From the NCBI GenBank assembly GCA_963921195.1, contig OY992536.1, positions 289,931,530 through 289,995,529 on the forward strand: a stretch of DNA of 64,000 nt, written 5' to 3'. Numbering within the stretch: the stretch's first letter is position 1; each line of letters opens with the position of its first letter. This stretch comes from Pegoplata infirma. Lineage: Eukaryota > Arthropoda > Insecta > Diptera > Anthomyiidae. Shown here one piece after another: positions 11,204-23,006 of this stretch. The notes under the pieces were generated by a model. The model made no database searches. It was given only the letters and a program-made list of their open reading frames with translations, and was not told the origin of the DNA. Both the position numbers and the translations under genes were made by a program.

Positions 11204-12092
11204 AAACAAGTAGAAAAGTTAAATTCGACTTGGCCGAATCTATGAATACCCTCCACAATGCCCTTTTTAAGTTATAGTAAATTTTCTAGAGTGAAAAAAT
11301 AAAATTTTTGATTAGAAATATTTTATTTTGTTTAAAAAAAACTTTTTTTTTTTAACTAATTTTGAAAAAAAAAAAAAATTTACTAAATTTTTTTTTGGGT
11401 GTAAAATTTTTTTTGAGTGTAAAATTTTTTTCGAGTGTATTTTTTTTTTTCTTTTAGTGTAAAAATATTTTTGAGTGACAAAAATGCGTTTTAAAATATT
11501 TTTGTGACTTACCAATGTTTTTAAAACCTGTTTAACGGGGTTTCAACACGTGAATTTAAGGTGAGGCGAATCTGAAATTTACGGTTTTGCTAATAACTTT
11601 TGAACCACTGGACCGATTTGGCAGAAATTTAAAACGAACCGGACCAGAGGAACGGCAAATATATATGCCACACTTCAGCACCCTCAGAATTGCCGTTCGA
11701 AAGTTACCGTGTGTTTTATCTCGTAAATTCCAGAAAAACCCTTGCCGAAATTCACTCATTTGCTTATAACTTTTGAACCACTGGACCGATTTCGCTGGAT
11801 TGCAATACCAACCTGACCAGGTAAATGCCCAACATATATGCCAAACTTCAGGAGCCTCCGTAAAGTCTTTCATAAGTTAGCGTGTTTTCAACAGACAGAC
11901 AGACAGACAGACAGACGGACAGACGGACGGACGGACGGACGGACGGACGGACATCGCTAGATCGTCTTAAAATCGATCGAGGATCATGAATATATATACT
12001 TTATGGGGTCCTAGACCAATATTTCGAGGTGTTACAAACGGAATGACAAACTTATATATACCCTCTATCACTAGAGTGGAGGGTATAAAAAA
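11204..12092 (-). mobile_element. Mini-me-like element A1 (complete, minus orientation)
   Basis: Read on the minus strand it starts TTTATACCCTCCACTCTAGT, has the ATAAAGTATATATATTCATG segment, a GTCY run (11891-11952), two imperfect copies of a module containing 'ccagtggttcaaaagttat', a TTTTACACTCAAAAA-type stretch, a hairpin-like ATTCGGCCAAGTCGAAT, and ends ACTTTTCTACTTGTTT. Copy A3 at 61723-63779 has the same order in plus orientation. Length about 890 bp, non-coding. The small frames at 11556-11873 and 11587-11769 are both within the repeat and have counterparts in the other copies. Confidence 0.75.
11891..11952. repeat. GTCY (ACAG/ACGG) microsatellite
   Basis: About 15 tetranucleotide units, first ACAG-type and then ACGG-type, i.e. 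GTCT/GTCC on the other strand. This tract is a fixed component of the mini-me-like elements and also occurs at 61861-61897 and 62935-62960. Confidence 0.95.
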
Positions 12093-12100
12093 CAGTATTA

Positions 12101-12604
12101 AAAATGTCTCAGAATCTGAGACATTTTCTATATAGAAAAAATGTCTCAGAATATGACACTTTTTCTATATAGAAAAAATGCTACAGAATCTGAGACTTTT
12201 TCTATATAGAAAAAATGTCTCAGAATCTGTGAATTTTTCTATGTCTCAGAAACTGAGACTTTTTATATTTAGAAAAAATGTCTCAGAATCTGAGATTTTG
12301 TCTATATTTCAGAATCTGAGACATTTTCTATATAGAAAAAATGCCTCAGTATCTAAGACTTTTTCTATATAGAAAAAATGTCTCCGACTTTTTCTGTTAG
12401 AAAAAATGTCTCAGAATCTGAGACTTTTTATATATAGAAAAAATGTCGCAGAATCTGAGACTTTTTCTATATAGAAAAAATGTCTTAGAGTCTGTGACTT
12501 TTTCTATATAGAAAAAATGTCTTAGAGTCTGTGACTTTTTCTATATAGAAAAAATGTATCAGTATCTGAGACTCTATATAGAAAAAATGTCTCAGAATCT
12601 GTGA
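12101..12604. repeat. S2 dyad satellite array (37-bp unit)
   Basis: About 14 units made of two alternating perfect dyads, GTCTCAGAATCTGAGAC and TTTTTCTATATAGAAAAA. It begins directly at the boundary of mini-me-like A1. The array at 24162 is the same satellite in the other orientation. The plus-strand frame 12178-12372 is read-through of the satellite. Confidence 0.92.
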
Positions 12605-12612
12605 AGGAAATA

Positions 12613-13900
12613 TAATTTGCTCCGCAATCGACGAAATTCGACAAAATTCATTTTCGCACCATCCTTATTCACAATATTACACCGCGTTTCACCATACCAG
12701 GGGGGCAATTGCAAATTCATCCTCCTAATTATTTCCACTACTTTTTATTGCTTCCAAATCAGCCGTTATTGCTCAATTGGATTTTTCCAGCTAAGTAAAC
12801 TTTATAAGCAACATCAAAAATTAATACAATTAAAAATTTCCTAGAAGATTAATAAACAAAAAAAATTTCATTATATCTTGTCATGTTGTTAATCATTTAA
12901 ATAGAATTTTGTCTAAGCAGTTACTCGTATATTTCATGCTAGAACAAACATAGAAAACTTTATAACAATGTTACATTTAATATGTCTAAACTGTCTAAAA
13001 CATATTAAATTTTTAAACATACACCCACCCAAACACACACTCACTCACACCCACACACTCACTCACACACACACCAACGCACACACTTACAACCATTTAA
13101 CTTTTATAATATTAATTAAAATTTATAACATCTTTTTAGCAACAAGGACACAATATTTTTTTTTTTAATTCGTAAAACTCGCAAATGTTTTAAAGCAGTC
13201 ATAAAAAAATACAACAAACAAAAATTTACAACCATAAATATTTATAAATGTGTGTGTGCGGCAAGTATTTTAATTGCATAAATATTTGGCATAATAAAAA
13301 AAAAGAAAAGTTTTACAGTTTATTCTGGGAAACTCTTTTTTCAAGAAAACATGAAAAATTAAAAATCAGAAAAGGAATCCGAAAAAAATAACAAAAAAAA
13401 TTTTAAGCGGTTATTTTTCTACGAAACATAAATGTTTTTAAAGAATTTAAGGAATTCAAAGTTTAAGTTATTTTTAAATAGAAGTTAACAGCAATTTCTT
13501 TGAATTTTTAAAACGGATTTATTTTATTTTTCCTGGTATACAGCAAAAAGATCTCTGCGAATTACACTAGTCTACATGGTTCTTGCACAGACTTCTAGGA
13601 TACATTTTGGCCTCCAAATACGAATCTGTCATCAGAAAAGTAACTTTTGCAAGAAAGGGGTATCATCAGGATGTTGTAAGGAAGTTGAAAATGCTTTCAT
13701 TTTGCTTTTATCTTTATAAATATCAGAACTTAGCAGCAAATTTCCTGTTCGAAGCAACAAATTTCCTACACTACAAACACTCCAATAAAAGAATCTGCCT
13801 AGTCTTGAACGCCCAATGGCCATCCTTAGTGACGGTCCGCTGACATGTCAAAGGTACACCTACCATTCCCAAAAAATCTCTATATACCGAGTTAAGGACA
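12613..13900. other. Unassigned AT-rich DNA with a CA-rich tract
   Basis: No repeat family or gene recognised. A (CA)-rich, CTCA-interrupted microsatellite lies at 13021-13090. Frames here (for example 13583-13843) are short and show no recognisable domain. It may be host intergenic or intronic sequence. Confidence 0.5.
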
Positions 13901-13904
13901 GTTT

Positions 13905-14815
13905 CATATAAAATTTCAAAATTTGCTGTATCCCCTTTTTTTAAGGAAATAATGGCAAATAAAGATTTTATAAAAAATTACATAAACATTTTTTTTTTTT
14001 TAATTTTTTATTAGTGATCCCCAGATTTCGTCTATTTTGCTCTATCTCTTTTTTTAAAGAAATAATGGCAAAAAAAGATTTTGTAAAAAATTTCATAGTT
14101 TTTTTTTTTTTTTTATTTTTTGTAGTGATCCCCAGATTTCGTCTATTTTGCTCTAATTATTTTTTAAAGAAATAAAAATTTTCACAAAAATAAATTTTTT
14201 GAAATTTTTTTTAGTTATCCCCAGATTTAGTCTATTTTGCTCTATCTCATTTTTAAAGAAAAAAATGGCAAATAAAGATTTATAAAAAATTTCATAATTT
14301 TTTTTTAGTGATCCCCAAATTTCGTTTATTTTGGTCTATCTCTTTTTTTTAAAGAAATAATGGCAAATAAAGATTTTATAAAAAATTTCATAATATTTTT
14401 TTTTTTAATCTTTTTTAGTGTTCCCCAGATTTCGTCTATTTTGCTCTATCTCTTTTTTTTAAAGAAATAATGGCAAATAAAGATTTTTAAAAAAATTTCA
14501 CACAAAAATAGATTTTTTAAAATTTTTGAAAGTCTATTTTTTAAAAAACTTCATACAAAAATAGATTTTTTAAAATTTTTGAAAGTCTATTTTTTAAAAA
14601 ACTTCATACAAAAATAGATTTTTTAAAATTTTTTTTCTCTTGTTTTTAAGAAAATAGTGGCAAATAAAGATTTTATAAAAATTTTCACAAAAATAGATTT
14701 TTTGAAATTTTTTTTAGTGATCCCCAGATTTCGTCTATTTTGCTCTATCTCTTTTTTTAAAATAAATAATGGCAAATAAAAATTTTTTAAAAAATTTCAT
14801 ACAAAAATAGATGTA
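13905..14815. repeat. S1 satellite array, right block
   Basis: About eight units of the S1 repeat, with the GATCCCCAGATTTCGTC landmark near 14016, 14127, 14215, 14310, 14420 and 14718. A local duplication of a 60-bp piece (GAAAGTCTATTTTTTAAAAA) occurs at about 14527-14620. Units are more diverged and vary more in length than in the left block. Confidence 0.85.
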
Positions 14816-15485
14816 ATGATTGAACTGATTTTTGAACATTTCAACAAAAAAAATAATTTTTTTCTAAAATTCTATACAAAAACATGAATTTCTATTAAAT
14901 AAGTTTTAAGAGTAGTTTTATATAACTTAAGTCTGGCAATTAAATTATAATGAAATTATTCTAAGGAGCTTAATCTAAAGGTTCCTTAACGCAAAAATGT
15001 ATGTATCTGAGCGTGAAGTTATTTTGATCTTTTCTGTAACAAAATGTTTCTGAATGATGGATTTTATATATTTTTTGAAATGTAATTGCATGAATCCAAA
15101 TGATTCTAGGATGTTTAATGAGGAAATGACATCAGAATTTGACATTTGGCTGTTTAATAACAACATGAGCTCATTATCTGGGAAGTTTTTTATAAAAAAG
15201 AGCTATCAAAACATAAGGGTCGTGAGAATTTGAGGAATTTTTTTATTCTCAAAACTGTGTGTTTATGTTATATAATTTGCACTGAAACGATCAAAACATT
15301 GAAATAAAGTTGTTTGAAGTCAACAATGACAACAGTTTATGGCAGTTGTTTTTTGAACAGTTGTTTTCACTAAAATTCAAATTGACCCTAAGTTTTTTAA
15401 TTTAATTGAAATTTTTTTAGTGTTGCAAAAATAAACATAAAAACTTCAGCGTACTGATTTGAGTTCAGGAAAAAATGGTCACCCT
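14816..15485. other. Unassigned AT-rich DNA
   Basis: No gene, RNA or repeat family recognised. The 63-codon minus-strand frame at 14975-15166 has no visible domain. Confidence 0.4.
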
Positions 15486-15752
15486 AGTTGTACAGCAAAA
15501 ACTGATTTTGATAATTTTTTTTTTATTTGTAGATTATTAAATTCCCTAGTACTTGCCGTGGCCATTTTTTGAAAAATATTGATTTTTGTTGAAATTATGC
15601 TAATATTAACATAAAAAATTAAAAAATTTACTTTTTTTTTGTCATTTTTAAATGTCAAATTTAAATGGCCACTATAAGTACTAAAGAATTTATTAATCTA
15701 CAAATCAAAAAAATTTCGTCAAAATCGGTCCAGTACTTTTAGCTGTACAACT
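15486..15752. mobile_element. 267-bp foldback MITE
   Basis: The ends are AGTTGTACAGC and its inverse GCTGTACAACT. Arms of about 90 bp match in inverted orientation, including ATTTGTAGATTA, AGTACTT and GGCCATTTT, leaving a short T-rich loop. No clear target duplication and no coding capacity. Confidence 0.7.
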
Positions 15753-17628
15753 GCAGTCGATTTTGTCCTTTAAAAAAAGCATTATACAATTGAGTGGCAA
15801 TTTGAGATCACCAAATACAAATACAAAACAACTGAATTCAAAAATATTGCGTATTTATTTTTTTATATCTGTTTAAAAAATCACATGAAGGCTGTATTTT
15901 TTTTTTAAACCCTTAAAGGAAATGTCCACACTCTCCAAACAAACATGCATTAATGATAATGTTAGGACGTGACATCAAGGATAACCTATGATTTGTCCTA
16001 ACCTGAAGACAATTTCTCTTGGCAAATTAGGGCTTGGTCCACAAAAAATTAGGTAAAATCGTTTTCGACGAAGCGTGTAAGTTGAGGTGAAAAAAAAATT
16101 GGAAGTATTTTATTTTGTTTTAACGATAAGTCTGGCGTTCCTCATATTCACACAATTAGTTTTTTAAATTAAAAAGAAAAATGTTACTGATGCTGAAGTT
16201 CGTAGTATAATTACTTACTTATTATTAAATGAAAAATTGTATTGTTAATTAAATAGTTAATGCAATAAGACTTACGAGTCTTACAAAACATACACTGCGG
16301 GGCAATATTAAAACAGTATATACGTTTCATAAGATTTTTGTTTTCCAAAAAAACTACTTTAACTACATGTCCAAAAAAGTTTATCTGTTAAAAAACTTTT
16401 TATACTTCTTCTTTATTTTTCCATATTGAAGCAGTGTTAAATGCAGTTCACTGCGTACTGCCTTTATTATGTACAATGGCTTCTGCCGCCATGCTGTTAA
16501 ACTGCCTCATTGCTTTTTGAGCTTAACGGAACATAACAATCTAAATTTACAACCGATAGTAAATATTACAAATTGACAACACAAATTCTATTTATATCAT
16601 TATCATTATTATTATTTTGCTCGACACTGTACTACATAAACTTTCCAACTGAAATGAATTTTATTTTTTAAAGGAAATGAAATGAAATTGCATGTACATT
16701 GTACAACATTATGTTTAAATTAACGTTGAACAAAGAGTTTTATAAAAAAATAAATAAAACAAGCTTGTAAACATTTTATTTAAACAAAAACAAAAAAAAA
16801 ACAAAAGTGAAACATGTTGTAAAAAATGTATCTGTTAATTTAACAGAAATTGCTTTAAAAGTTTTTGTATTGCAGACTGGAGAAAAAATATAAACATTTT
16901 TTTATGCAGCAATAAGTAACTTGTACGTATTGAAGATGGTAATAAAGAAAAACTACATTTAAGTTTTTTAAAGTTTTTTTTTTTGAGAGAAAGTAATTTT
17001 CTTTAGGATGAAAAATGTAAAATCTGGGAACTTTATTTTATAATAGAATTTAAATATTTTTTTAAAACTTATTTTTATAGAAAAAATGCTGCGAATTTTG
17101 AAATTTTATTCCTCCGTTGAAGTAGCATGACCTAGTAAGCGGCATTTTAAATTACATTTTTTTATTAATTCCAAAATACTAACAAAAATATAATACTTTT
17201 GTCTTTAAAATTTTCGTATATGTTTTAGAAATTTATACAGTTTTATTTTCACGCGCAGATTTTTTTTTATTTTTTTTTTAACGAGAAAAATGAAAAAAAA
17301 TAATGATATTTTTACATGATTTTACATACAATGCGCATAAAAATTCTATATTCAACATTGTATTCTATTCACTGTATTATACTCCCTATGGCAAAATGAC
17401 AACCTTTATTTTTTTAAATATTTTTTTTACAGGTACACCTGAGTCTTGCTTTAAGCGGAAACAAAAAAATTATTTAAACAAATATTTCTTTTAATCACTC
17501 GACTTAAACACTGCAATTAAAACGAACACGGGAAAATAGTTCAAATTTTAACAAACCTTAATTAAGAGTTCAAGACGAACGGGCCCAAAAATTTTGTTCG
17601 TCTAGAAAAAATGTAAAAAACAATATTA
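15753..17628. other. Unassigned AT-rich DNA
   Basis: Nearly 1.9 kb with no recognised gene or repeat. It contains poly-A/T runs and a few short frames (17303-17494) without domains. Fewer palindromes and repeats than the neighbouring kilobases suggest host intergenic or intronic sequence. Confidence 0.45.
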
Positions 17629-17974
17629 CACTTTATTATAAAAATTTTACGTTTAGTCGTTTTTAAAAGAAAAAACATTTGTTTGATGTTCAGTTTTTAT
17701 TAATGACTGCTTCTGTTCTTTGTTTCAAAAATAACACACTAAAAAATAAAAACTTTCATTAACATTTAATTTTTAAAGTCATTTATTTTTGTTCTCTAAG
17801 CAAAAACTCTGATTATTCTTTAAATTTTTAATGATTTGTGAAAGTAATTTTTTTTTTAATTGTTGGTATATTTTAATGATATATCTTTAGTTTTTACCTA
17901 CACAAGTAGGTTATTTTTTTGTAGAAAAAAAGTTAAAAAAAATTATTAATAGAAATATAAAAACATGTTTGTAT

Positions 17975-18042
17975 CAAGTGACTTTGGCACGAGTGTCTGG
18001 CCAGAATGTTGTTGATTGCGGGATCGATTCCCCAAAATTTTA
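17975..18042 (+). promoter_or_regulatory. tRNA-like segment of T1 (candidate Pol III A/B boxes)
   Basis: GACTTTGGCACGAGTG...GTCTGGCC followed about 25 nt later by GGGATCGATTCCCC. The second element fits the B-box consensus GGTTCGANTCC with few changes. The first is the most diverged A-box region of the five copies, having lost the GATGGGTAGAG word. Probably a tRNA-derived relic rather than a functional tRNA. Confidence 0.5.
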
Positions 18043-19620
18043 TTAAATACTAGCGTGCGCAGGGTATTTCGTTTCCCGTAAATACAGAAAATTTTCATAA
18101 TGATAATAAATTACCCATTTTTGGAACTTTTTGCTATGTAATCTTTATATATCGTAACCTGAGAATTGGTTTTCTCCATAGGATGGGGTTTTTACCATCC
18201 AATATAGCATAAAAATATGAACAAATATGTATAAATGAAACAAAAAAATTACTGAAAAATTAATTGATAAACAAATTTTAGTACAAATAAAATTAAAACA
18301 AAAAAATTTAAAACATTTTCATTTGAATTCGTTCCCAGTTTCATTCCATTTCGTTCCCTGTTCTATTCCATTTGGTTCACTGCTCCATTCAATTTCGTTC
18401 AATGTGGTGTCCATTCCTTTTCGAATACTATCCGTTAAATAACAAAAGAGTTTCTAGGGATAAGATCATTAAATGAAAAAGAACCATTTTGCCCCTTATT
18501 TTGTTTCAGAAAATATAAAAAGTACCCCTTTAGCTCCTTAGGAATCAGAATTTGAAACAAAAATCTTTTGGGAATGTTTTTTTTTTTTGCTAGACGATCC
18601 TACATTCCAAATTTCAAGTTTCCAGTACCATTATTTCAGATAATATGAAATGTACCAAAGTGCTCGTTTTTACTGCCTTAGAATCGAAATTTCGAAAAAA
18701 GTACTTTTTACAGATTTTTTTCTGTTGTTGGATCCTATATTCCTAATTTAAGTTTTTATGACCTCTATTTAAGAAAATATAAACAGTACCAAAAAGTAAT
18801 TTTTTGGGGGATTTTTCCCGTTAGAGGATGCTACATTTCAAATTTCAAGTTAATAGGCACATTATTTAAGAATATATAAAACCCTTTTTTAATAAATTTC
18901 CTTTGGAAACAGAATTTCCAAAAGTTATTCTTTTGGGAATATTTTGTTTCGCTAGACAATTAAAAAACCCAGCCTTAGTGGATCTATATTCCGGGAGATG
19001 CAGCTACATTTTAAATTTCAAATCTCTAGCTTTATTGGTTTGTGGAACTATAAAAAGTACTACTGTACCTGTTTTTGCAAATTTTACCCTTTAGAATCAA
19101 CATTTCCAAAACCCAAGCCTTAGTGGATCTATTTTCCGGGAGGTTCATCTATATTCCAAATTTTAAATATCTAGCTTTAGTGGTTTTGGAAATATAAAAA
19201 GTACTACAATACCTTTTTTACCCCTATTATTTTACTCCTATTCCCCAGAATCAACATTTCCAAAAACCCACCCTTAAAAGAGCTATATTTCGGGAGGCGC
19301 ACCTACATTACAAATTTCAAGTCCCCATTTCGTTCCCTGTTTTATTCCATTTGATTCCCTGTTCCATTCCGATAAGTCCTATGTGGCTTTCATTCCGTTC
19401 CGAATATGCGCTAAAAAACTAAAAATTCTTTGCCTTCTTCAGAAATCTTATTTCGCTAAATGATTCTGCATTCCAAATTTAATGTTTCCAGAACCATTAT
19501 TTCAGGAATTATAATAAGTACCAAAATACACTTTCTTACCCCCCTTAGAATCGGAATTTCGAAAAAGTACTTTTGAGATTTTTTTCCGTTTTCATTTTAA
19601 TATTTTTTTGTAGGACGGTA

Positions 19621-19650
19621 GGTTAGGTTAGGTTAGGTTAGGTTAGGTTA
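19621..19650 (-). repeat. (CCTAA)6 tail of LINE1
   Basis: Six exact GGTTA units on the plus strand, i.e. TAACC/CCTAA reading out of the element. They lie immediately inside the target duplication, so this is the element tail and not an independent telomeric array. LINE2 ends in the same repeat (45930-45941). Confidence 0.92.
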
Positions 19651-19721
19651 GGGTGGCGGTGTCCGATTGACACCTCGCATAGACCTCTTGGTCCATAGCG
19701 GTACCACAAAACTTTTTTCCG

Positions 19722-22700
19722 CTAGCGGTGCAAATTAAACACGTTCAAAGTCATTGCGAATCTTTTCAATATCCTAATATCCATTTGCGTTATATCCTCC
19801 AAAGTACCGAAACTTATCTGACCGGTAATGGATCGGCGACTCCTTGCCACAGCTGGGCAGTGACAAAGTATGTGTTCCATCGTTTCATCTACTCCTGGTG
19901 AAGCGCATCTTTTACAACTAGCGTCTGAAGTAAGTCCAATATTCTTGGCATGGATGCCGATAAGACAATGACCAGTTATTATCCCAGTCAGAGCTCGGCA
20001 TTCCCTTCTCGTAAGTGATAGTAGATATTGAGTTTTCCCTTGATCATAAGTTGGCCACAAAGTTCTGCTGATTTTGCATGTTGTCAGTTCTCTCCACCTC
20101 CTGTTTGCCTTTGCAACATTGATGGAATTCCGTTTAAGTTTATAGTGTTGAAGTGGTGGTAAAACTGGCACCATGGTATCTAAACCATCAGCTCCAAGTT
20201 TTGCGAGTTCATCTGCCTTTTCATTTCCCTGTATTCCGTTGTGTCCTGGTACCCATAATAAATTAACCTGGTTGTGTAGACACAGCATCTGCAAGTTCTC
20301 GTAACATTGTAAAACTATTTTAGATTTAATATAATATCCTTGAAGAGCCTTCAAGGCGGCCTGACTATCTACGTAAAAATTTATGGTTGTTCCCTTGGTT
20401 TCCCTGATATGTTCCACAGCTTTAGTTATGGCAACTATTTCAGCCTGAAATATGCTCGAGTCCAAAGGTAGGTTAAAAGAAAAGTTCTGGTTTTGTTCCA
20501 CGTTCGTAAAACCCGCGCCTACTCCATGTGTTTGTTTGGATCCGTCGGTAAAGATATTTACGGTGTCTGCAGGGGTGTCCTGCCAGTTAGACCAATATTC
20601 TCGAGTTGGAAATCTTTTTTCATATTTCCGGTCGAAAAATAGTTTGGGCACTAAGTAATCCGAATCAATATTATTTATATTGTCCATGTTACTGTGTCCA
20701 AAATTGCGAAACTTAAACCAATTTGACTCTTTAAGTCTAAGGCAAGCCTTGTAAGCTTCACCTTTCGCAAAAACGTCAATTGGTATAAGGTGCAATAAGG
20801 CGTCAATAGAGTTGGCCGATGTTGTTCTCAAAGCTCCTGTAATACTACATCCCATAAGCCGTTGAAGTCTTTGAAACTGCTTTAGTATCACATCCCTTTC
20901 AAGTGCCTTATACCAGACTAACACTCCGTATAGTAAGATTGGTCTTACTACTGAAGTATAAATCCAGTACGTAACTCTAGGCTCTAAACCCCAGGTACTA
21001 CCGAACATTTTCTTACACGCGTAGTAAGCATTGTTAGCCTTTTTTATTCTCTCAACTGTGTTCATTTTCCAAGAGAGCTTACTGTCCAAAATCACTCCTA
21101 AAAATTTCGCATGAGGGGATTGTGGAATCTCAACTCCACCGATACGAATCTTCCTAAAATTTGGGATCTTATACTTTCTCGTAAAAAGAACTATTTCGGT
21201 CTTTTTCGGGTTAACGTTGAGTCCGTTATCTGATGCCCACTTCCATACCATCTTCAGTGACCCTTCAAGTAAATCGGGTATCGTGTCCGGATATTTCCCA
21301 CAGGACAATATTACGACGTCGTCCGCATAAGCGATGGTTGAAGTTCCCAGTTTTTTCAGTATTGGGTCTACCACTAACAGCCAGAGTAAAGGTGATAAAA
21401 CTCCGCCTTGCGGTGTACCCCTAGTCGCGTAACGTGAGGCCTTAGCATGACCCCATTCAGCGGTAATTTCCCGATTGGAAAGCATTCGCTTAACCCACAT
21501 GATTATGCAGTGACTAATAGATGCATTGTTCATCGCATCAATTATTGACTCCGTATTCACGTTATTAAAAGCGCCTTCAATATCAAGAAATGCTGCCATG
21601 GCATATTCTCTATATTCAAGAGATGTCTCTATCCTCTGTACTAACGAATGGAGTGCTGTTTCTATGGATTTACCCTGCTGATAAGCATGTTGCGAATCCG
21701 ATAGAAAGTTTGGCGCCAGGTTAGCCCTTATATGTAAATCCAATAATCTCTCTAGAGTTTTCAGTAAAAACGACGTCAAACTAATCGGTCTGTAATCCTT
21801 AGCGGTCGCGAGGTTAATTTTACCACTTTTAGGTAAGTATGTTATAATGGCCTTTCGCCATGCGATAGGTATGTAACACAACCTTAAACAGGAATGGAAA
21901 ATTGTCAATAAGTATGGCGTTATGCCATTAGCAACATTTTGCAACATGGCAGGTATAATACCGTCTGGTCCAGGCGATTTGTATGGTTGAAATGAACTTA
22001 ATGCCCATTTTACACGATCGGTGGTTAAAAGATGTTCAGGAATTTCCAAAATAACTTCTAGATTTGCGTTCTCCGGTATCGGATCCGTGGTACATCCCGG
22101 AAAGTGTGTTCTCAAAAGAACATCGAGTGTTTTCTCTGCGCTTTCAGTCCAGTTATCATCGTCTCGTTTTAACAAAATAGGTGGAACACTTTTTTTTGAC
22201 AAAATTTTTCTTAGTCTGGCGGCTTCCGTAGTGTGCTCTATACTACTACACACTTTTTCCCAGCTGGTTTTCTTAGATTTTCTTATTAACTTTTTAAAAG
22301 CTTTTAGCTCCGTTCTATAAAGCGCCCAGTTATCATCAGAATTATTACGCCTAGCGAGTTTAAAACTTTCCTGAACCGTGTTTCGTACTTTCGACAATTC
22401 CTTTGACCACCAAGGGGGTTGTTGTCTTTTGCGCGTATATCTTATCGGACAAGACTTTTCGAAAGAGTTCCGTAAGATTTTTGTTACATTATCATTTAAT
22501 ATTTCTACATCCTCATGACTTGAAATAACTACATTCGGCAGATCTGTTAGTTCCTTGCTTACTAATTCCCTAAATTTTTCCCAGTTGGTCTTTTCAGGGT
22601 TTCTATAGGATTTGTTTGATCTAGGTAAATTTATCTCGACTTTAAAGGCTAAATATTTGTGGTCTGAGCAAGAAGCCCTATCAAGAATTCTCCACTCAGC

Positions 22701-23006
22701 CACGTTTACATCGGGTTTACCTGCATAGAGTGTTAAATCTAAAACGTTTTGGCTATTGTGTCCTATATACGTTGGTTCTGAACCAATGTTTGCGATATTT
22801 ATATCTGTATCTTTTATAAATTGAAGTAAATCTTCGCCCCTATTATTTATATCAGGAGAGCCCCATAAAGTGTTGTGTGCGTTTGCATCACAACCTATTA
22901 TAATGTACTCACCCTTTTTGCCGCGTATAAGTGTTTGTAGATCGACTGGTGGTGAGTCCTTATCGTGCGCCATATAGGAGGAGATAAAATTTATTGTCCT
23001 CTTCCC
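19722..23006 (-). CDS. LINE polyprotein, ORF2-type: endonuclease (partial)-RT-RNase H-zinc motif
   Basis: Reading frame of the non-LTR element, open from the 5' truncation point. The first Met is at 22973, but 11 in-frame codons precede it and continue the endonuclease, so that Met is not the native start. Numbering from it: endonuclease C-terminal half with GCDANAHN (28-35) and SDHKYLAF (103-110); reverse transcriptase about 300-690 with PYKSPGPDGI (330-339), DYRPIS (393-398), FLDIEGAF (462-469, catalytic D464), GTPQGG (519-524) and YADD (549-552, second and third catalytic Asp); RNase H about 803-935 with FTDGS (D810), QAE (E845), YVDS (D869), PGHNG (H911) and D921; and a C-terminal CX2CX10HX4C motif (C1020, C1023, H1034, C1039). 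It ends in a stop at 19722. All visible catalytic residues downstream of the truncation are present. RNase H plus this zinc motif points to the LOA/I-like group rather than Jockey or RTE. Not expressible as a complete element because half the endonuclease, ORF1 and the promoter are missing. Confidence 0.95.
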   Translation of the reverse strand, partial: GKRTINFISSYMAHDKDSPPVDLQTLIRGKKGEYIIIGCDANAHNTLWGSPDINNRGEDLLQFIKDTDINIANIGSEPTYIGHNSQNVLDLTLYAGKPDVNVAEWRILDRASCSDHKYLAFKVEINLPRSNKSYRNPEKTNWEKFRELVSKELTDLPNVVISSHEDVEILNDNVTKILRNSFEKSCPIRYTRKRQQPPWWSKELSKVRNTVQESFKLARRNNSDDNWALYRTELKAFKKLIRKSKKTSWEKVCSSIEHTTEAARLRKILSKKSVPPILLKRDDDNWTESAEKTLDVLLRTHFPGCTTDPIPENANLEVILEIPEHLLTTDRVKWALSSFQPYKSPGPDGIIPAMLQNVANGITPYLLTIFHSCLRLCYIPIAWRKAIITYLPKSGKINLATAKDYRPISLTSFLLKTLERLLDLHIRANLAPNFLSDSQHAYQQGKSIETALHSLVQRIETSLEYREYAMAAFLDIEGAFNNVNTESIIDAMNNASISHCIIMWVKRMLSNREITAEWGHAKASRYATRGTPQGGVLSPLLWLLVVDPILKKLGTSTIAYADDVVILSCGKYPDTIPDLLEGSLKMVWKWASDNGLNVNPKKTEIVLFTRKYKIPNFRKIRIGGVEIPQSPHAKFLGVILDSKLSWKMNTVERIKKANNAYYACKKMFGSTWGLEPRVTYWIYTSVVRPILLYGVLVWYKALERDVILKQFQRLQRLMGCSITGALRTTSANSIDALLHLIPIDVFAKGEAYKACLRLKESNWFKFRNFGHSNMDNINNIDSDYLVPKLFFDRKYEKRFPTREYWSNWQDTPADTVNIFTDGSKQTHGVGAGFTNVEQNQNFSFNLPLDSSIFQAEIVAITKAVEHIRETKGTTINFYVDSQAALKALQGYYIKSKIVLQCYENLQMLCLHNQVNLLWVPGHNGIQGNEKADELAKLGADGLDTMVPVLPPLQHYKLKRNSINVAKANRRWRELTTCKISRTLWPTYDQGKTQYLLSLTRRECRALTGIITGHCLIGIHAKNIGLTSDASCKRCASPGVDETMEHILCHCPAVARSRRSITGQISFGTLEDITQMDIRILKRFAMTLNVFNLHR

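Noticed and set aside
19621..19650. A telomeric TTAGG array
   Set aside because: Only six units, lying inside the LINE1 target duplication as the 3' tail; Diptera are also known to lack TTAGG telomeres.
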